DNA from: Pholis gunnellus
Lineage: Eukaryota; Chordata; Actinopteri; Perciformes; Pholidae
Length of the DNA: 64,000 nucleotides
NCBI GenBank assembly: GCA_910591455.2
Contig: OU342809.1
Span: 19,695,427 to 19,759,426 of the forward strand
Direction of reading: 5' to 3'
Part shown: positions 27,101 through 38,555 of the stretch, piece after piece
How positions within the stretch are numbered: position 1 is the stretch's first letter
How the letters are laid out: the number at the start of each line of letters is the position of its first letter
The notes under the pieces: generated by a model
Databases searched by the model: none
Seen by the model: the letters and a program-made list of their open reading frames with translations, nothing else
Told to the model about the DNA's origin: nothing
Position numbers and translations under genes: made by a program

Positions 27101-30100
27101 CACAATGCTAAGGAAGTACTAGGAGAATGTAACTCCTGAACTCCCTGTTATAAACACTTTGTCTCCAGTTGTACATAAGAGTAATCTAAAGTCCAAAAAG
27201 CCTAATAGTCACAAAGTGTCAGGCGGTCGCTTTAGATTACAACTAGTTGAAGATGCAATACTTCTAATCCCTCTGGAATAATTTGTATATATTATTCTCT
27301 GTTTTCTTTTACCTTCAGTGAGCTGGAAAGTGAAGTGACAGAAGTGAAGTCAGAAAACGAGCTGGAAGATCTCCGCCCCAGCACAGGTAAAAGGATCTCA
27401 TGAATATAAGCACATTTATTTTCCTTTTTATTACGTTTGACTACCAGTTTCACTGATATTAATGTGTCTATACATTTTCCCTTGAATCAATAAGTCAATG
27501 TCTCTCTTCTCTGCTCCTACCAGGCCTTAAGCGAGGCGCTTGGTCGCTTGTGTGTGATTCGGAGGAGCAGTGGGTCAGTCTGGTAGAGAGCATCCAGGAC
27601 AAACCGTCCCCACAGGACCGCCACCTCCACCGGGTCATCAGCCAGAACTTCCTGCCGGAGATCCGCAGCATGATTGAGCACAAGGTCAGACACCAAAGAG
27701 ACGTCGTTACTATCGGCTCCAATTACAGCGGTACATAATGTCTTCATTAGGGTCCAGTTTGTCAGCCTCTGCCTCCAGCAATATTAATGAATACCAGCTC
27801 ATGAGCAGCAATTCCAACCATGGTAGATATGCCAGTGTTTACATCTAAAAAATGCTAATTTAACCAATCACTGGAGGGATGTTTTTTTACAGCTCTTAAC
27901 AACTCTCATTTTAACTTAATCTTATACGTGGAAGTGTGCAGCGTATAAGGGCCATGGTAGGTAGAAAAAACAAATACATTTGTCATTTATCAACTTAAAT
28001 CAATGTTAATTTTAGTCCCTATCCGTATGACTTTTTGACATTGGCCGTTCCGATGGAGCTGGACTAATGGAGCTTGAAAGATTGAGCGATCTCTACCGAT
28101 CTCCGTTCAGTTACTTTCATGTTCTGAGGGATCACTGTCCCCCTCAAGGAGTTTCTTTCATGACCCGGGACACTTTAGCGGGGCCAGCTGCAGGAGAGCT
28201 GAAGGGAAGGAAAGCCGGTCTGTGCTTGCCCTTAATTCTGCACACGAGCTTTGTAATGAAGTTTGCCCGAGGCCCGACTGTGGAGAGTTCTGTAGTAATC
28301 TTCATTGGGCTTGGCCATACCTGTGGGTCATGTTCATGCTCATTTGTCATCAAATGTTGTGTTAAGTACCTCAGGGGGAGATCATAGAGATATTTTCCCC
28401 CCGCTGTTCATAGCAAACTCTAGACACTCAGGTTTTCCTCCCAACTTATTTCTATAGGTTGCGATGGAATTAGTTTCAGTAATTGGACGCTACAGCTAGT
28501 CAAAGCTGAGGTTGGTCCCTGTGTTTATCCCACCTGCTTGTGTAAAGAAGGTGGTTTGGCCAGCGGTCAGTAGATGAATGTCATGTTATCCTTCATCGAC
28601 TGAACACTCAGCTCTACTGCTCATGCTCACGTGAAATATATAGCGTTTTAAAAGGCCTTTCTTTCTAAAGCTTTTATTGAAAGTGTTGTTGAAGTATTTT
28701 GTATTATGGAAGCGTTTTGGTGGTTTTGTAATGAAAGCAGTTTCACTGCTAGTACAACTACATGTTGTACTTGGTTTGGGCTGGTCAGTAGAGGAGCATC
28801 CTGGAGATTTCTTGTGTTAATTTGCTCTTGTACATGTTTTGAAAGCATGCAATTCCACTACAGCGCGTCTGACTTAAAGAGACGGTTTCATGTCAAAAAG
28901 AACAGAGAACTTACCATGGTTTCTATCAGACTTGATCACAGTGTGGAAAAAAATGCTCCGATTCATTTGACTTTGCTCAAAGAACCGTCTCAATTCAAGG
29001 GAAGTGCATTCCCCCGATGTTCTTCTCATGTGAAAATAGATTCCACTGATGTACCACAGCAGGAGATCACATCAAAAGATCCTGCATATTCATTCAATGT
29101 ACATCACATCACCACGGTACTGTATAGAGGCTGCCCCCGATCTTTACTTTATCTTTAACTTATCTTCTACAGAGTGGCATTGCTAGGCAACAGCTGGGGT
29201 CTGTGTTTACTTCCTGTCAGCTTCTGTCACTCAGATGAACTACAACGGGTAATAAACTGGGACACTTAGAATGTCTACAACTGTGAAATGGTCTATAAAA
29301 CATAGTTATCTTTTGTGGATGTTGAGTGTTGTCTAATTACTACAAATACATATTTATAATTCCTTTAAACCTCCGTTAGTCCTCTAGTTTACATGAAGAT
29401 GGGATTTCTCAGAGCCCAACGTAATGTCTTCAAATAGCTGGTTTTGTTTCACCAATAGTCCAAAATCCCAAACTATTCAAATTACAACTATACAGAAACG
29501 ATAAAAGCAACCGCTCCCCAGATTAAAGCTGTAACCATCAGATGTTTTGGCATTAATTTGCGTGCGTGCGTGCGTGTGTGTGCGCATACAAGCATATCAA
29601 ATACAGAGTGTGGGTGTGTGGCCTCTTGAATCCTTTCCTCCACATGTCTCAGGCTGCTGTCACCAGCCATTTCATGGGGCACTGACAGCAGGCGGGAGCT
29701 CACCTTGAGGCAGGATGGAGCCTCTTGAATGACAGCTCTGCTGCACCGCAGGATTCTCTCGACCTCTCTTAAGTGTCGACACCAGAGGCACTCGATCTTG
29801 TGTGTGTGTGTGTGTTGGGTGGAGGAGGGATGTAGTGCTGGCGGTAATGTCGGGAGGAATTGTGGAGCCCCGGGATATGCCGGTGCGTCACACTGAGACG
29901 AGGCAGAGATGGAGTTGGGGGACAGAAGATTTTCAGAGGGCACTATAGATCAGATCATGAACATCGGTCTTTCTCCTCTCTGCCCCCCATGTCTCCCTTC
30001 TTTTGCCTCCTCTCACCTCGCACACATGCACAGCTTTCACACAGCTGCTAATGCATTCTTGAGGCCTCTCATGATTGTTTTATGGACGACCAGAAGCCTG

Positions 30101-33100
30101 AGTGTGACACCTCTCAGTGCTGTTGGCCGCCCCGGGCTGTCAGTTATTCACAGTCCATCTTCCCTGATGAACTCTGGCATGAGCTGCAGAGACCGGCCCC
30201 TGATAGAGACAGGGATCTGTTCAGAGCTCTCTGGCTGGTGTTCCTCCCCTCCTGTGTGCTCGATCTGGATCACCGGTTGAAATGTGGATCATAGACTATT
30301 TTTAAGATGCATAGTGCAGGATTGAAAATACCGTGCTCAAAATGAGCTGGATTTTTCTATCTGGTGTCCTATCACTACGTAGTGTATTTGTCAAGCAGAC
30401 TAAGCTATAGGCTGTCAGGGGGACTGCAGGCAGCAGAAGAGAGACTTGGGGGGGAGGGGAGAACAGAGCCAGTGACCTCTGACCTCTCTATACTCACTGC
30501 TCCTCCACAACTCCCCAGGGCCTGGCTTGTGTGTGGCTATCTGTCTTGAAGACTCAATCAGTAATTTATGAACCATATACTGTAAATGATACGAGCATAT
30601 CCACGTATTTGTAAATCAGAAAAAAAAAAAAAAAAGTTGGAATGATAGATTAAAATCTAGCGTACTTTTATAATGTAATTCTTAGAAAAAACAATAACTT
30701 CAGTTGTCATCTGTTGCTACTTGGCCTATTAAAAAACAATGAATCCGTTTTGGAGCAATAGGACGTTCCAGCTGAGGATTATTCTTTTGTTTACATTTGT
30801 ATTATGGAGGAGAGTTGATCTTCATCTCTTTTTTTCTCTTTTTTTTCTTCAGGAGCGGGAGCAGAAACAGAAGCTACTGGACCCAGCCCCAGTTCGCATA
30901 TCACAACGGTTCTCTGAAAAACACTTTAACCAAGAGGAGGAGGTGTGTGTGTGTGTGTGTGTGTCTATGTACACGTTTTTTGATAGACAGGTTCAATGAG
31001 GTGTTTGTTCAGCACTATCTTTGGTTTGGAGTGTGCCAGTTGTATAGTTTGTCCTTTGCACATTATTCCTGGTGTTGCATGGTTAACACTAATATAGTTA
31101 CAGATAACCAACTTTCAGCTTCCACGTGTTCAATACACAAGCCGTCTTTCCATGAGTTCAGAGTTGACTAACGGGCTTATGTGTTCAGGGCAATCTGAAG
31201 GCCATAGCAGAGGAGGAGGAGAAGAGGAAAGACGAAGAGCTGGACAGGCAGGTCCTGCTGGCCGAGCAACGACGGGAAGAGGAACGGCTTCAGCAGGAGG
31301 AGCAACAGAGAGAAAAGATGGAGAAGATCAAAGCTGTGGAGGGTAAGATGGATGTAACACAAATGGAAAGCTGTAAAACTTCTGTTTGTACAAAAAGTAC
31401 CTTGATTTTCAGATCTAAATAATATCCCTGATGTACTGCAGCAAGCCCACACACGTATAAGTCTGCTGCTCGTATATGCAGAAGGGTTAAACAACTAAAA
31501 ATGAACCTCTGCCAAAAGTCAAATATCAAAGGAGCATCAATAGTTTCACATTCTTTCATCAGTGACATGTAAGATGCAGGTAGGGGGCTTTCGCACTCTT
31601 ACAACCCATGGATCAAGGGCAGAATGGATTGTGAAGGGCACCCCACCCACAGACTGTCACATCTCTGTTGCTGTGATTTGGCTCATACCGGTTTAAAAAT
31701 CTGCAGGAGCATAGCAGCGCTCTGAGCCTTGTGATTTATGTATCATACACAGAGACTGTGAGAGGGAATGTTCGGGGCCTTTTAATCACAGGATCACTCC
31801 CCCCTCTGATGTCATCTGTCAAGGGTTAATGAACTGCTGATTGTGCTTCAGTGGAGGAGCCTCATTAATGTATTATAGATGAACAGCAGGAACCGGCCAG
31901 CTCTCTGTGTGGAATCCTCCCTCAAATCTCTTTTATTCACACGGCAGGGGCGGCAGGCCCCTCGTGTTAAAAGATAAAGCAGCGATACATTTGCACTCTC
32001 TCTGCTCCGCTCCGCTCTTTTGATCAACCGGGGCCGAAGAAAAGATGGCTGACGAATGGCTTTCTTTCTACTTATCTGAGCGGCGGCTGTCTCTGATGGC
32101 CGAGGCCTGCTTCTCATTGACTCTCCTGACAGCCTCAATGGACAGCGAGTGCAATTTAAACTGTAACTCAAGAGCCTGAGAGGGAAAAAAGCAATTAACA
32201 TGTGCCTGCAGCCTCCTGAGACTGGTGTTTTTTTATATTGTTTGTGCCTCTAATTGCCCCCCTGTGTTCGTCCTTCTCTCTCAGAGCGAGCAAAGAGGAG
32301 GAAGATGCGAGAGGAACGGGCCTGGTTACTGTCTCAAGGAAAAGACCTGCCACCCGAACTCCTCAATTTGGAGCCTTCTTCTCCCGTCCACAGAACACGC
32401 AGGAATAAAGCATTGTAAGAGGCTTTCTACATTTGACTCCAGATTTCACTTTCGCCATAAATCACTCAAGGTTGACTATTTGTAACATGTCGTATGTTCC
32501 CCATTTCAGCTATGAGATTGATGACGACTACACTACTCTATACAAAGGTATGCTTCTGAGCAGTCACTCAAGGCTGTTGCTTTATCTCAGTCTGCATTAA
32601 TATGTGTTCTAATGTCTGATCTGATCTCTCCTCTGTAGTGCTTGAGGTCTTGAAGGCCCATAAAGATGCTTGGCCTTTCTTGGAGCCTGTGGATGATTCT
32701 TACGCCCCCAATTACAATGAGCTCATCCAGGTACTGAACACAAAGACACTGATAGCGGGCATGTAGCAGTAGTTAGTGAGATGTGGTTTGTTTGTGTTTG
32801 GTTCGAATCCCAACAAACCACGAATATTGTATCACTTAAGATCTTTAAACGTTTGAACTTAATTGTTCTTCCAACCCCCTCAGACACCGATGGACCTGTC
32901 CACCATTGAAAAGAAGCTCAATGATGGGGATTACGTTGCTAAGGAGGAGTTTGTTGCCGACGTGAAGCTCATGTTTGAGAACTGCATTGAGTACAACGGA
33001 GAAGACAGCGGTAAATGAACACAATTGCACAAACGCAAACCAGCTCTACAGTCCAGCTTCCTCCATTGGGACGTTGGCCTCAGCTTAAAGACTAATGAAA

Positions 33101-36100
33101 ATCAATTTCAGTTGGTGTGTGTTGTGAGAAAGAAGTGCATATATGAATTTTTGGGGTGAGAGTCAGGGGGTGACGGTGGGGGAGAGAGAGGGCAAAAGAA
33201 AGGGGGCCGGACTTAGTGCTGTGTTGGGGCCGGGGGCCAGGGCAGCCTTGACAGTGATTAATGAGGAGTGATTGAGCTGTGCTCCAGTGCTCAGGGGGAT
33301 CTGAGCCCTGCAGTGCCAGAGAAACATTCCAGCCTGTAAGCCCCCTGTCTGGAGCCATCCATCCAACTGAATACTCTCCCCGGGGACAGGGGGAGGAGCG
33401 TGGTAAGGGGGCCCAGGGTGGAGCAGCAGCAGCAGCAGCAGCAGGAGGAGGAGGAGGAGGAGGAGGAGGAGGAGGAGGAGGAGGAGGAGGAGGAGGAGGG
33501 GTCAACCTATGCCCTCTGACCTGGTCAGTCGGCCGGCGCTGGGTTGAGAACAGAGGCGCAAGTGTGTGTCCATGGGTACATGGCATGCGTATTGGTCCGG
33601 AGTGTTTGAGTGTAAAGGAATGACTGAGAGATGGACTGAGGTGTTTGTAGGAGTGTGTGTGTGGTCATGTGATAGGGAGAGAGTGACAGATGCAAAGCTA
33701 TTATTTGAGTGTGCAGGAGTGGATGTGCTACAGGTAAGTGCTTCCATTTGTGTGGCTGCGTTTATTGGGTAGCAGAACATGTGGTTGTTTGTGATAACTT
33801 GTAAGTGTTTTATCCTATGAAAATAGCTAATGTTTATGCCTTTTCCCCAGAGTACACTATCATGGCGGAGTCCCTGGAACGGTGTTTTAGCCGGGCCTTA
33901 TTAAAACACTTTCCATCGGAGGACGGCGACACAGATGAGGAGTTCCACATCAACAGCGAAGACAAGGACCGCAAGGACAAAAAGCGCAGCCGGGGCAGCA
34001 GTAAACATTTGGGACCTGAAAGTCTGATCAAAGCCACTGAGCAAGTCCAGCGTAAGAGAAACTCCCAAGGGGGCAAGGGCAGCTCACTCTCAGAGGAGGA
34101 CAACAGACAAACACGTCCACCTCCATCCCTTCACTGGGCCAGTGGCCCCCCTCACCCCCACAGCCTGCCTCCAAGCCAGCAGCACATTCATCGAGGAGAC
34201 ATCAGGGGCATGTACCACCCAGGGCAACAGGTATCCACAGGAAAACTTTGCTTCCTCTACATTTCTAAAAAGCTACACCCCCTAACTCTGTCTGAAATTT
34301 AGTAGAAAACTGAAATAGTGAATCTCTCTATTGTCTTACCAGCTTCTTCGTCCACCTGGCCCTCATGGCCCTCACGGCCCACACATGTATGGCCAGAGAA
34401 TGGCCATGGATCCCCGCTTCTCTTACCCAGCTCACATTACCAGGCATGGAGACCCCAGTTTGAACCACTTGCCCCACAACTTTAACATGCAGGTATACAG
34501 ACGCAATAAATCATTTCTAAACATAATTATAACGAAAAGTTACAGTTTTTACTGAGGGACCACCTTATTCTGTGTGTGTGGTCAACTTGATGCTGGTAAA
34601 ACCGACTGATGTGCCCTTATACTAACCAAAATCTTTATATATATATATATATTATTTTTTTTCCCTAGCATCGCATGGTTGAGGGACGTCACATGGGTCC
34701 TAGGTATCCAATGGGCCCAGATCCTAACCAACAGCAGCCTCCACACCAGCCGCAGCACCCCTACATGGGTCCGACTCATGGCCCGTCTCTGGGCCCACGT
34801 CCAATGGGCCTCCAGCCTGGCCCTCCTCCTGAAGCCAGCATGTATCCATCCCACCACCGTCCAGAGGGACACACCATGCACCCCTTGGGCAACAGATTCC
34901 TGGGGCCAGAAAGACCACCTCAGCACAACTACCCAGGCTTGAGGCCTCCCGGTATGGGCCTATCGAACATGTGGACTGGTATGAATCCCCAGGAGAGACC
35001 CAATGGGATGGGAATGCAAGATCCCAACATGGTAAACCAGCGCAACTTTAGTTACGGTGGAGTCCCCCCTCCAGTGGGGCATAAACCTTGGCCAGAAGCC
35101 GCTGGATACCCCCACCCTTCTCCCAATGCCCAGTATCAAATGTCTGCAGCGGTCAGTACCCCGGGCCCCATGTCCTCACGCCCCCCTGTTGCCCACCCAG
35201 ACTCCTCTGGCAGGACACGCTTGGCTTCCATGCTGGAAAGCCCAGAGATGCTGGCCCTGCAGCAGCTGTCAGCCTCTTCTGGACCCCCCGCTGGTACCCC
35301 TCATCAGCACATGGGCAACTTTCAGCAGCCTGGGCCCCCATCAGGAATTGGCAGCATCCCAGCTCACCCCTCTCAGCAGCCTCCCCCTGCCCCTGAGGTT
35401 CAGCTGCTGCGTCCTGCTAGAGACAATGGGCCAGACAGCCAGCCTTCTCAACAGACAGACACGCTGCCCAAAGGTAGACCTGACCTTCTCTCTCAGTATT
35501 TCACCAGCCGTCTGTATTCTGCATGAAGGAGCCCAAGCACAGTCTGGCCTTTCTACACAAGTGTTCTTACTGGACTATAGTGGCTCAATTTGTTAATCAG
35601 CACGTCCCCATCCTCGTCCTTGCTCGGTGTGATTTTTGCAATTTCTTTTTAATTATTTTTCACTGTAAGTGGCACATTGAATATTCATTATTTTAGGGAA
35701 ATCTCTTCCTGGTTGCTTTGAGGGTACAAAAGAGATGTCATGCCGTCAGTTAGGCTTCACAAGCTTAAAATGTGTTTACATTCTCACTTTAAAGAGTATG
35801 CGTACATTCCTAATGATCTGCTTTTGTATTTTGCATTTGATTAGTTTGGATAGATGATTATAAAATATTTGATCATTTTTTTCATTCCCATAATTCTTCT
35901 TTCAATGCTAACTTTCCTTTCATTTTGCTGTATGTTAACAGACTCGACATCAGAGAACAAGATGGCAGCCAACATTTCAGATGAAGCTTCATCACCCCAA
36001 ATCCCGGTTTCAATTAACCGAGAGCACCCGTCCATTCGTAGCCCCACAGAACACCTCGCGGGGCCAGCAGAGAGAATGCAGAGCCCCCCCGCCTCTAACT

Positions 36101-38555
36101 CGGCCAGATTAGAGGAGAATCCGTCCAGACCAGGGTCGCAGAGTTCAACAGAGAGCCACAAGCAGGAGGTAGATGGCCAGAGACAATCTGCCAGCCACTG
36201 TCTCATTCAACACATAAGTGCCACTACTGTGTCATCCCATCTCAACCCAAGTAATAACAGCTCCACTGACACCACCCACCCTCAGCACACACATAACAGT
36301 CCACAGCAAAAAGCTCAAAGCCCCGCACTTCTTCACCACAACGTAACGCCGCTGCATGTTGCAGCATCTCAGGATTCCACTCAACAAATGTCCGAGAGAA
36401 ACCTGTCGCACATGCAGGATGCACTTCAGCGAAGTGAGCAGCAGAACATCCAAAAACAGCAGCAACCTCAGGCAACCCAGAGTATACCGCCCCAATGCCA
36501 CCCTCGGAGGTCTCCCCAGCCGATGCACCAGAGCACACAGCAACATATTGCTCTTCTATCCCCTCACCACGTGCCCCAGAACAACTCTCCACATCCTACA
36601 CAGAGCAGCCCCATGCATGGGATGCCACAGAGTGCCACACAAGGAGCCCAGCCCGGACCCCCTCAGCCAGTTCCTCTTACCTCGTTGCCACGCAGTCATC
36701 CTACCCCACTACTACCTTCCCAGCCTAGCCCAGCAGACCATGGAGATCAAAGACCTAGTGAGCCCACAAGTAGGCCGGACACAGACGGCAATGCCGCTCC
36801 TCCACAGCACATGATGAAGTCTGGGCCTCCAAATGGTATTTATAAACACCAGGACTTTAGCCCCAATCACCATCAAACCCAGGTGGTCGGTAGTAACCCA
36901 GGTATGCAGGGTCAGAGAGGTCCGGCAGTTGCTCACAATCCAGCCATGCCGTCTCACTCCCAAGGCCAGGTAAATGGAGCCATGGGTCCATATGCCATGG
37001 GCAACCACCTACATCCGCACTACAGCCAGACGAACATGACCAGGCCCATGCCTCCCTCTGCTCACCACCCTTATCACAACCAGGCCATTAACCCCCTCCA
37101 CAATCCTGCTCAGCACCCCACCTACCACCAGCAGGGAGGGACTGCCTACTCCTACCACACACCAGGCCAACAGCACCCTCAGGCCCACCCCAACGTGTAC
37201 CCAACTCATCAGTACCAGCAACAGCACTACTTCGCACAACCTCAGATCCATAACCAGGCCAACAGTAGAGGAGGTTATCCTCCAGAGGAGTGGCATCGGC
37301 CTCATTATCAGGCTCGCCAACCGCTGCCACCCAATGGCTACCTACCTGTAGCTAGTGCCAGAGGCAACGGTCAGCTGAAGGAGAGCAGTGTGTCACCACT
37401 GGGCTCTGAGGGCTCCAGTTTGATGTCCCCTGGCCCTGTGCCTGAAGTAGCGCCACAGCCTGGAGGCCCAGAAGAGAGGAAGGGTGAAAGCAGGGAGCAG
37501 GCCAGCGGATGCAACGGCAGTGGTGGCAGCCCTGCGAAGCGGGCTCACGAGGAGAGCTCAGAGCGACCCGAGAGCCCTAAAGAAATCCTGGACCTCGACA
37601 GCCATAATGCTGCTGCCCGCCGCCGTAGCACCCAGCCAACTCAACAGCACCACCCTGCCTCCGCTGCACACATGGTGTCTGGCTTCATGTTCGACCCTTG
37701 TGCCGTGCACCCTGGGATGCAGCACGGTGGCGTTCCTCCGCCCCACATGATGTTTCAGACTCATGGAAATGGCAACAGAGCTCCTTACCCTGGCCAGCCA
37801 TACCCAGATCCAGGACGCTATGCCGCCCAAAGACCTCACCCACATCTGATGGAGGCCCTGCAGCGGCCCCAGCAGCTGCCTTACTCGCCGGGTCAGACAC
37901 GCATGGTCATGTACAGACACCCCCGGCCTGCGGGGAATTTCCAGGGCATGATGATTCAGCAGAGAGGCCTGGCACCAGAACACTTCCTACACCCAGGGTA
38001 AAATGATTCAATGATTGAGTTTTATGTTGCTATTTTCTCTGTATCTGTCTGAAAGCCTATTTTACTATTGAGCTATTGACTCAGGACATGTGACCGTGTA
38101 TATTGAAAAGACAAATACAACTGATCGACAAAGAGCTGTGACACTGTTTCAGTAAAACTGGCCATCCACCTCAAGGTGTGACTGTACCATGTGCCTCCAT
38201 GTACCAGGATGCATGGCGTTCCGCTGCGTCTGATTAATAAACCTAATCAACTCCCAATACATCGATAAAGAAAATATTCTTACACCTACATCGGAAAATA
38301 AGACCGTACAGCTTCTGCAGTCTCAAATGGCCTCTCTCCGGTTAAATACGCCAAAACACTGTAAAACCTACACAAATCTTCCAAAACATCCAGTGCACTC
38401 GTACTGTGCCTGAAGCGGCCGTTTGGCACACAACCAAGAGTGGCAACTTGACCTTTTTAGTAACGGCAATAATGTTGACATTATTTTTTTTGTGTGTTGA
38501 CAGGCAGCAGATGATGGCTGCTCCAGGAGGCCCGAGCAGTAAACAAGGAGTGTGA
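7443..38555 (+). CDS. cecr2: CECR2 bromodomain chromatin-remodelling subunit
   Basis: Accessory subunit that pairs with ISWI ATPases (SMARCA1/SMARCA5, the CERF complex) and reads acetyl-lysine in the nucleus. Eighteen coding exons: 7443-7562, 22537-22631, 25285-25468, 26286-26413, 26633-26716, 27319-27386, 27524-27684, 30853-30942, 31189-31342, 32285-32414, 32510-32547, 32639-32730, 32884-33010, 33851-34230, 34343-34492, 34669-35473, 35942-37997 and 38504-38555, giving 1,637 residues (human about 1,480). The N-terminus carries WWEVPAIAHFCSLFRTAF and ALYWYFYGTRMYKE. The AT hook KKKRGRPPKK is at 186-195, an E/R/K-rich coiled coil at 281-375, and the bromodomain at about 413-515 with PMDLSTIEKKL and the acetyl-lysine Tyr-Asn pair at 485-486. 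The remainder is a Pro/Gln/His-rich disordered tail with the conserved ERPESPKE block. All joins keep phase. The ATG was chosen because the following residues match the family and upstream sequence is promoter-like. Confidence 0.95.
9042..9078. repeat. TA microsatellite
   Basis: Perfect alternating AT run of 37 bases in cecr2 intron 1. Confidence 0.95.
10930..11190. mobile_element. Probable degenerate interspersed repeat (old DNA-transposon derivative)
   Basis: Contains the motif combination gacaatcggccgatca, repeated GATATCGATATC-like segments, and aattaaggaagcaatgtttt, which I associate with a common degraded teleost interspersed repeat. No clear terminal repeats are visible. The call rests on recollection of the pattern and needs a repeat-library match. 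Confidence 0.35.
12535..12925. mobile_element. Copy of an abundant percomorph interspersed repeat
   Basis: Diverged copy of a very common percomorph repeat. Recognisable blocks in order are ggctctatggatggcgttg, cactttggtccgctctgaaa, atatctcagccac, catggttcccagaggatgta, tcctaatgactgtggtgatg, gcaaatgttagcatgct and ggtgttagcattcagctca. It is in cecr2 intron 1 and non-coding. This is one of the strongest hints that the source is a percomorph fish. Confidence 0.6.
14173..14196. repeat. CTG trinucleotide repeat
   Basis: Eight CTG units in cecr2 intron 1. They read as a polyalanine run in one open frame, but no coding context supports that. Confidence 0.9.
16870..16955 (+). mobile_element. Retroelement 3' tail
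   Basis: Ends in gcgggacaataaagtaaatc followed by ttatctta units. This is the same type of 3' tail as at 56,206-56,430 and is typical of truncated teleost LINE/SINE copies. Only the 3' end is recognisable. Confidence 0.5.
17469..17559. repeat. Long CA microsatellite
   Basis: About 45 uninterrupted CA units (91 bases) in cecr2 intron 1. Open frames of poly-Thr/His or Cys/Val over it are artefacts. Confidence 0.97.
19911..19945. repeat. GT microsatellite
   Basis: Seventeen GT units in cecr2 intron 1. Confidence 0.95.
20240..20252. repeat. Poly-G run
   Basis: Thirteen consecutive G residues in cecr2 intron 1, about 250 bp before a long poly-C run. Confidence 0.9.
20504..20527. repeat. Poly-C run
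   Basis: Twenty-four consecutive C residues in cecr2 intron 1. The length is likely to vary between individuals and to be error-prone in assembly. Confidence 0.9.
22971..23100. repeat. Duplicated block and inverted repeat in cecr2 intron 2
   Basis: The 23-base block starting ctggcaacccaaactttg occurs at 22,971-22,993 and again at 23,043-23,065. The second copy continues into a short hairpin with arms GCAACCCAAA and TTTGGGTTGC. The segment atatatcaataatatact at about 22,994-23,012 is mirrored by its reverse complement at about 23,081-23,098, giving a longer snap-back. Confidence 0.85.
24072..24103. repeat. GA microsatellite
   Basis: About 15 GA units in cecr2 intron 2, within a wider purine-rich stretch from 24,010. 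Confidence 0.9.
30943..30964 (+). repeat. GT microsatellite overlapping the cecr2 exon 8 donor
   Basis: Eleven GT units start exactly at the exon 8 boundary (GAGGAG then gtgtgt). The first GT is the assumed donor because it keeps the reading frame into exon 9. Confidence 0.8.
33423..33500. repeat. CAG repeat followed by GGA repeat
   Basis: Seven CAG units followed by about 19 GGA/GAG units in cecr2 intron 13, an almost pure purine tract of about 57 bases. It reads as polyglutamine-polyglutamate or polyproline in open frames but lies between well-defined exons 13 and 14. Confidence 0.93.

Noticed and set aside
28706..29158. 150-codon plus-strand frame
   Set aside because: Between cecr2 exons 7 and 8; no recognisable motif, and the composition resembles non-coding flanks.
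29488..29943. 151-codon minus-strand frame
   Set aside because: Intronic, crosses GT-rich sequence, no domain or start context.
33092..33586. 164-codon minus-strand frame with polyproline
   Set aside because: It is the complement of the GGA/CAG repeat between cecr2 exons 13 and 14.
36232..37983. Several minus-strand frames of about 70-140 codons
   Set aside because: Antisense shadows of the long GC-rich cecr2 exon 17.
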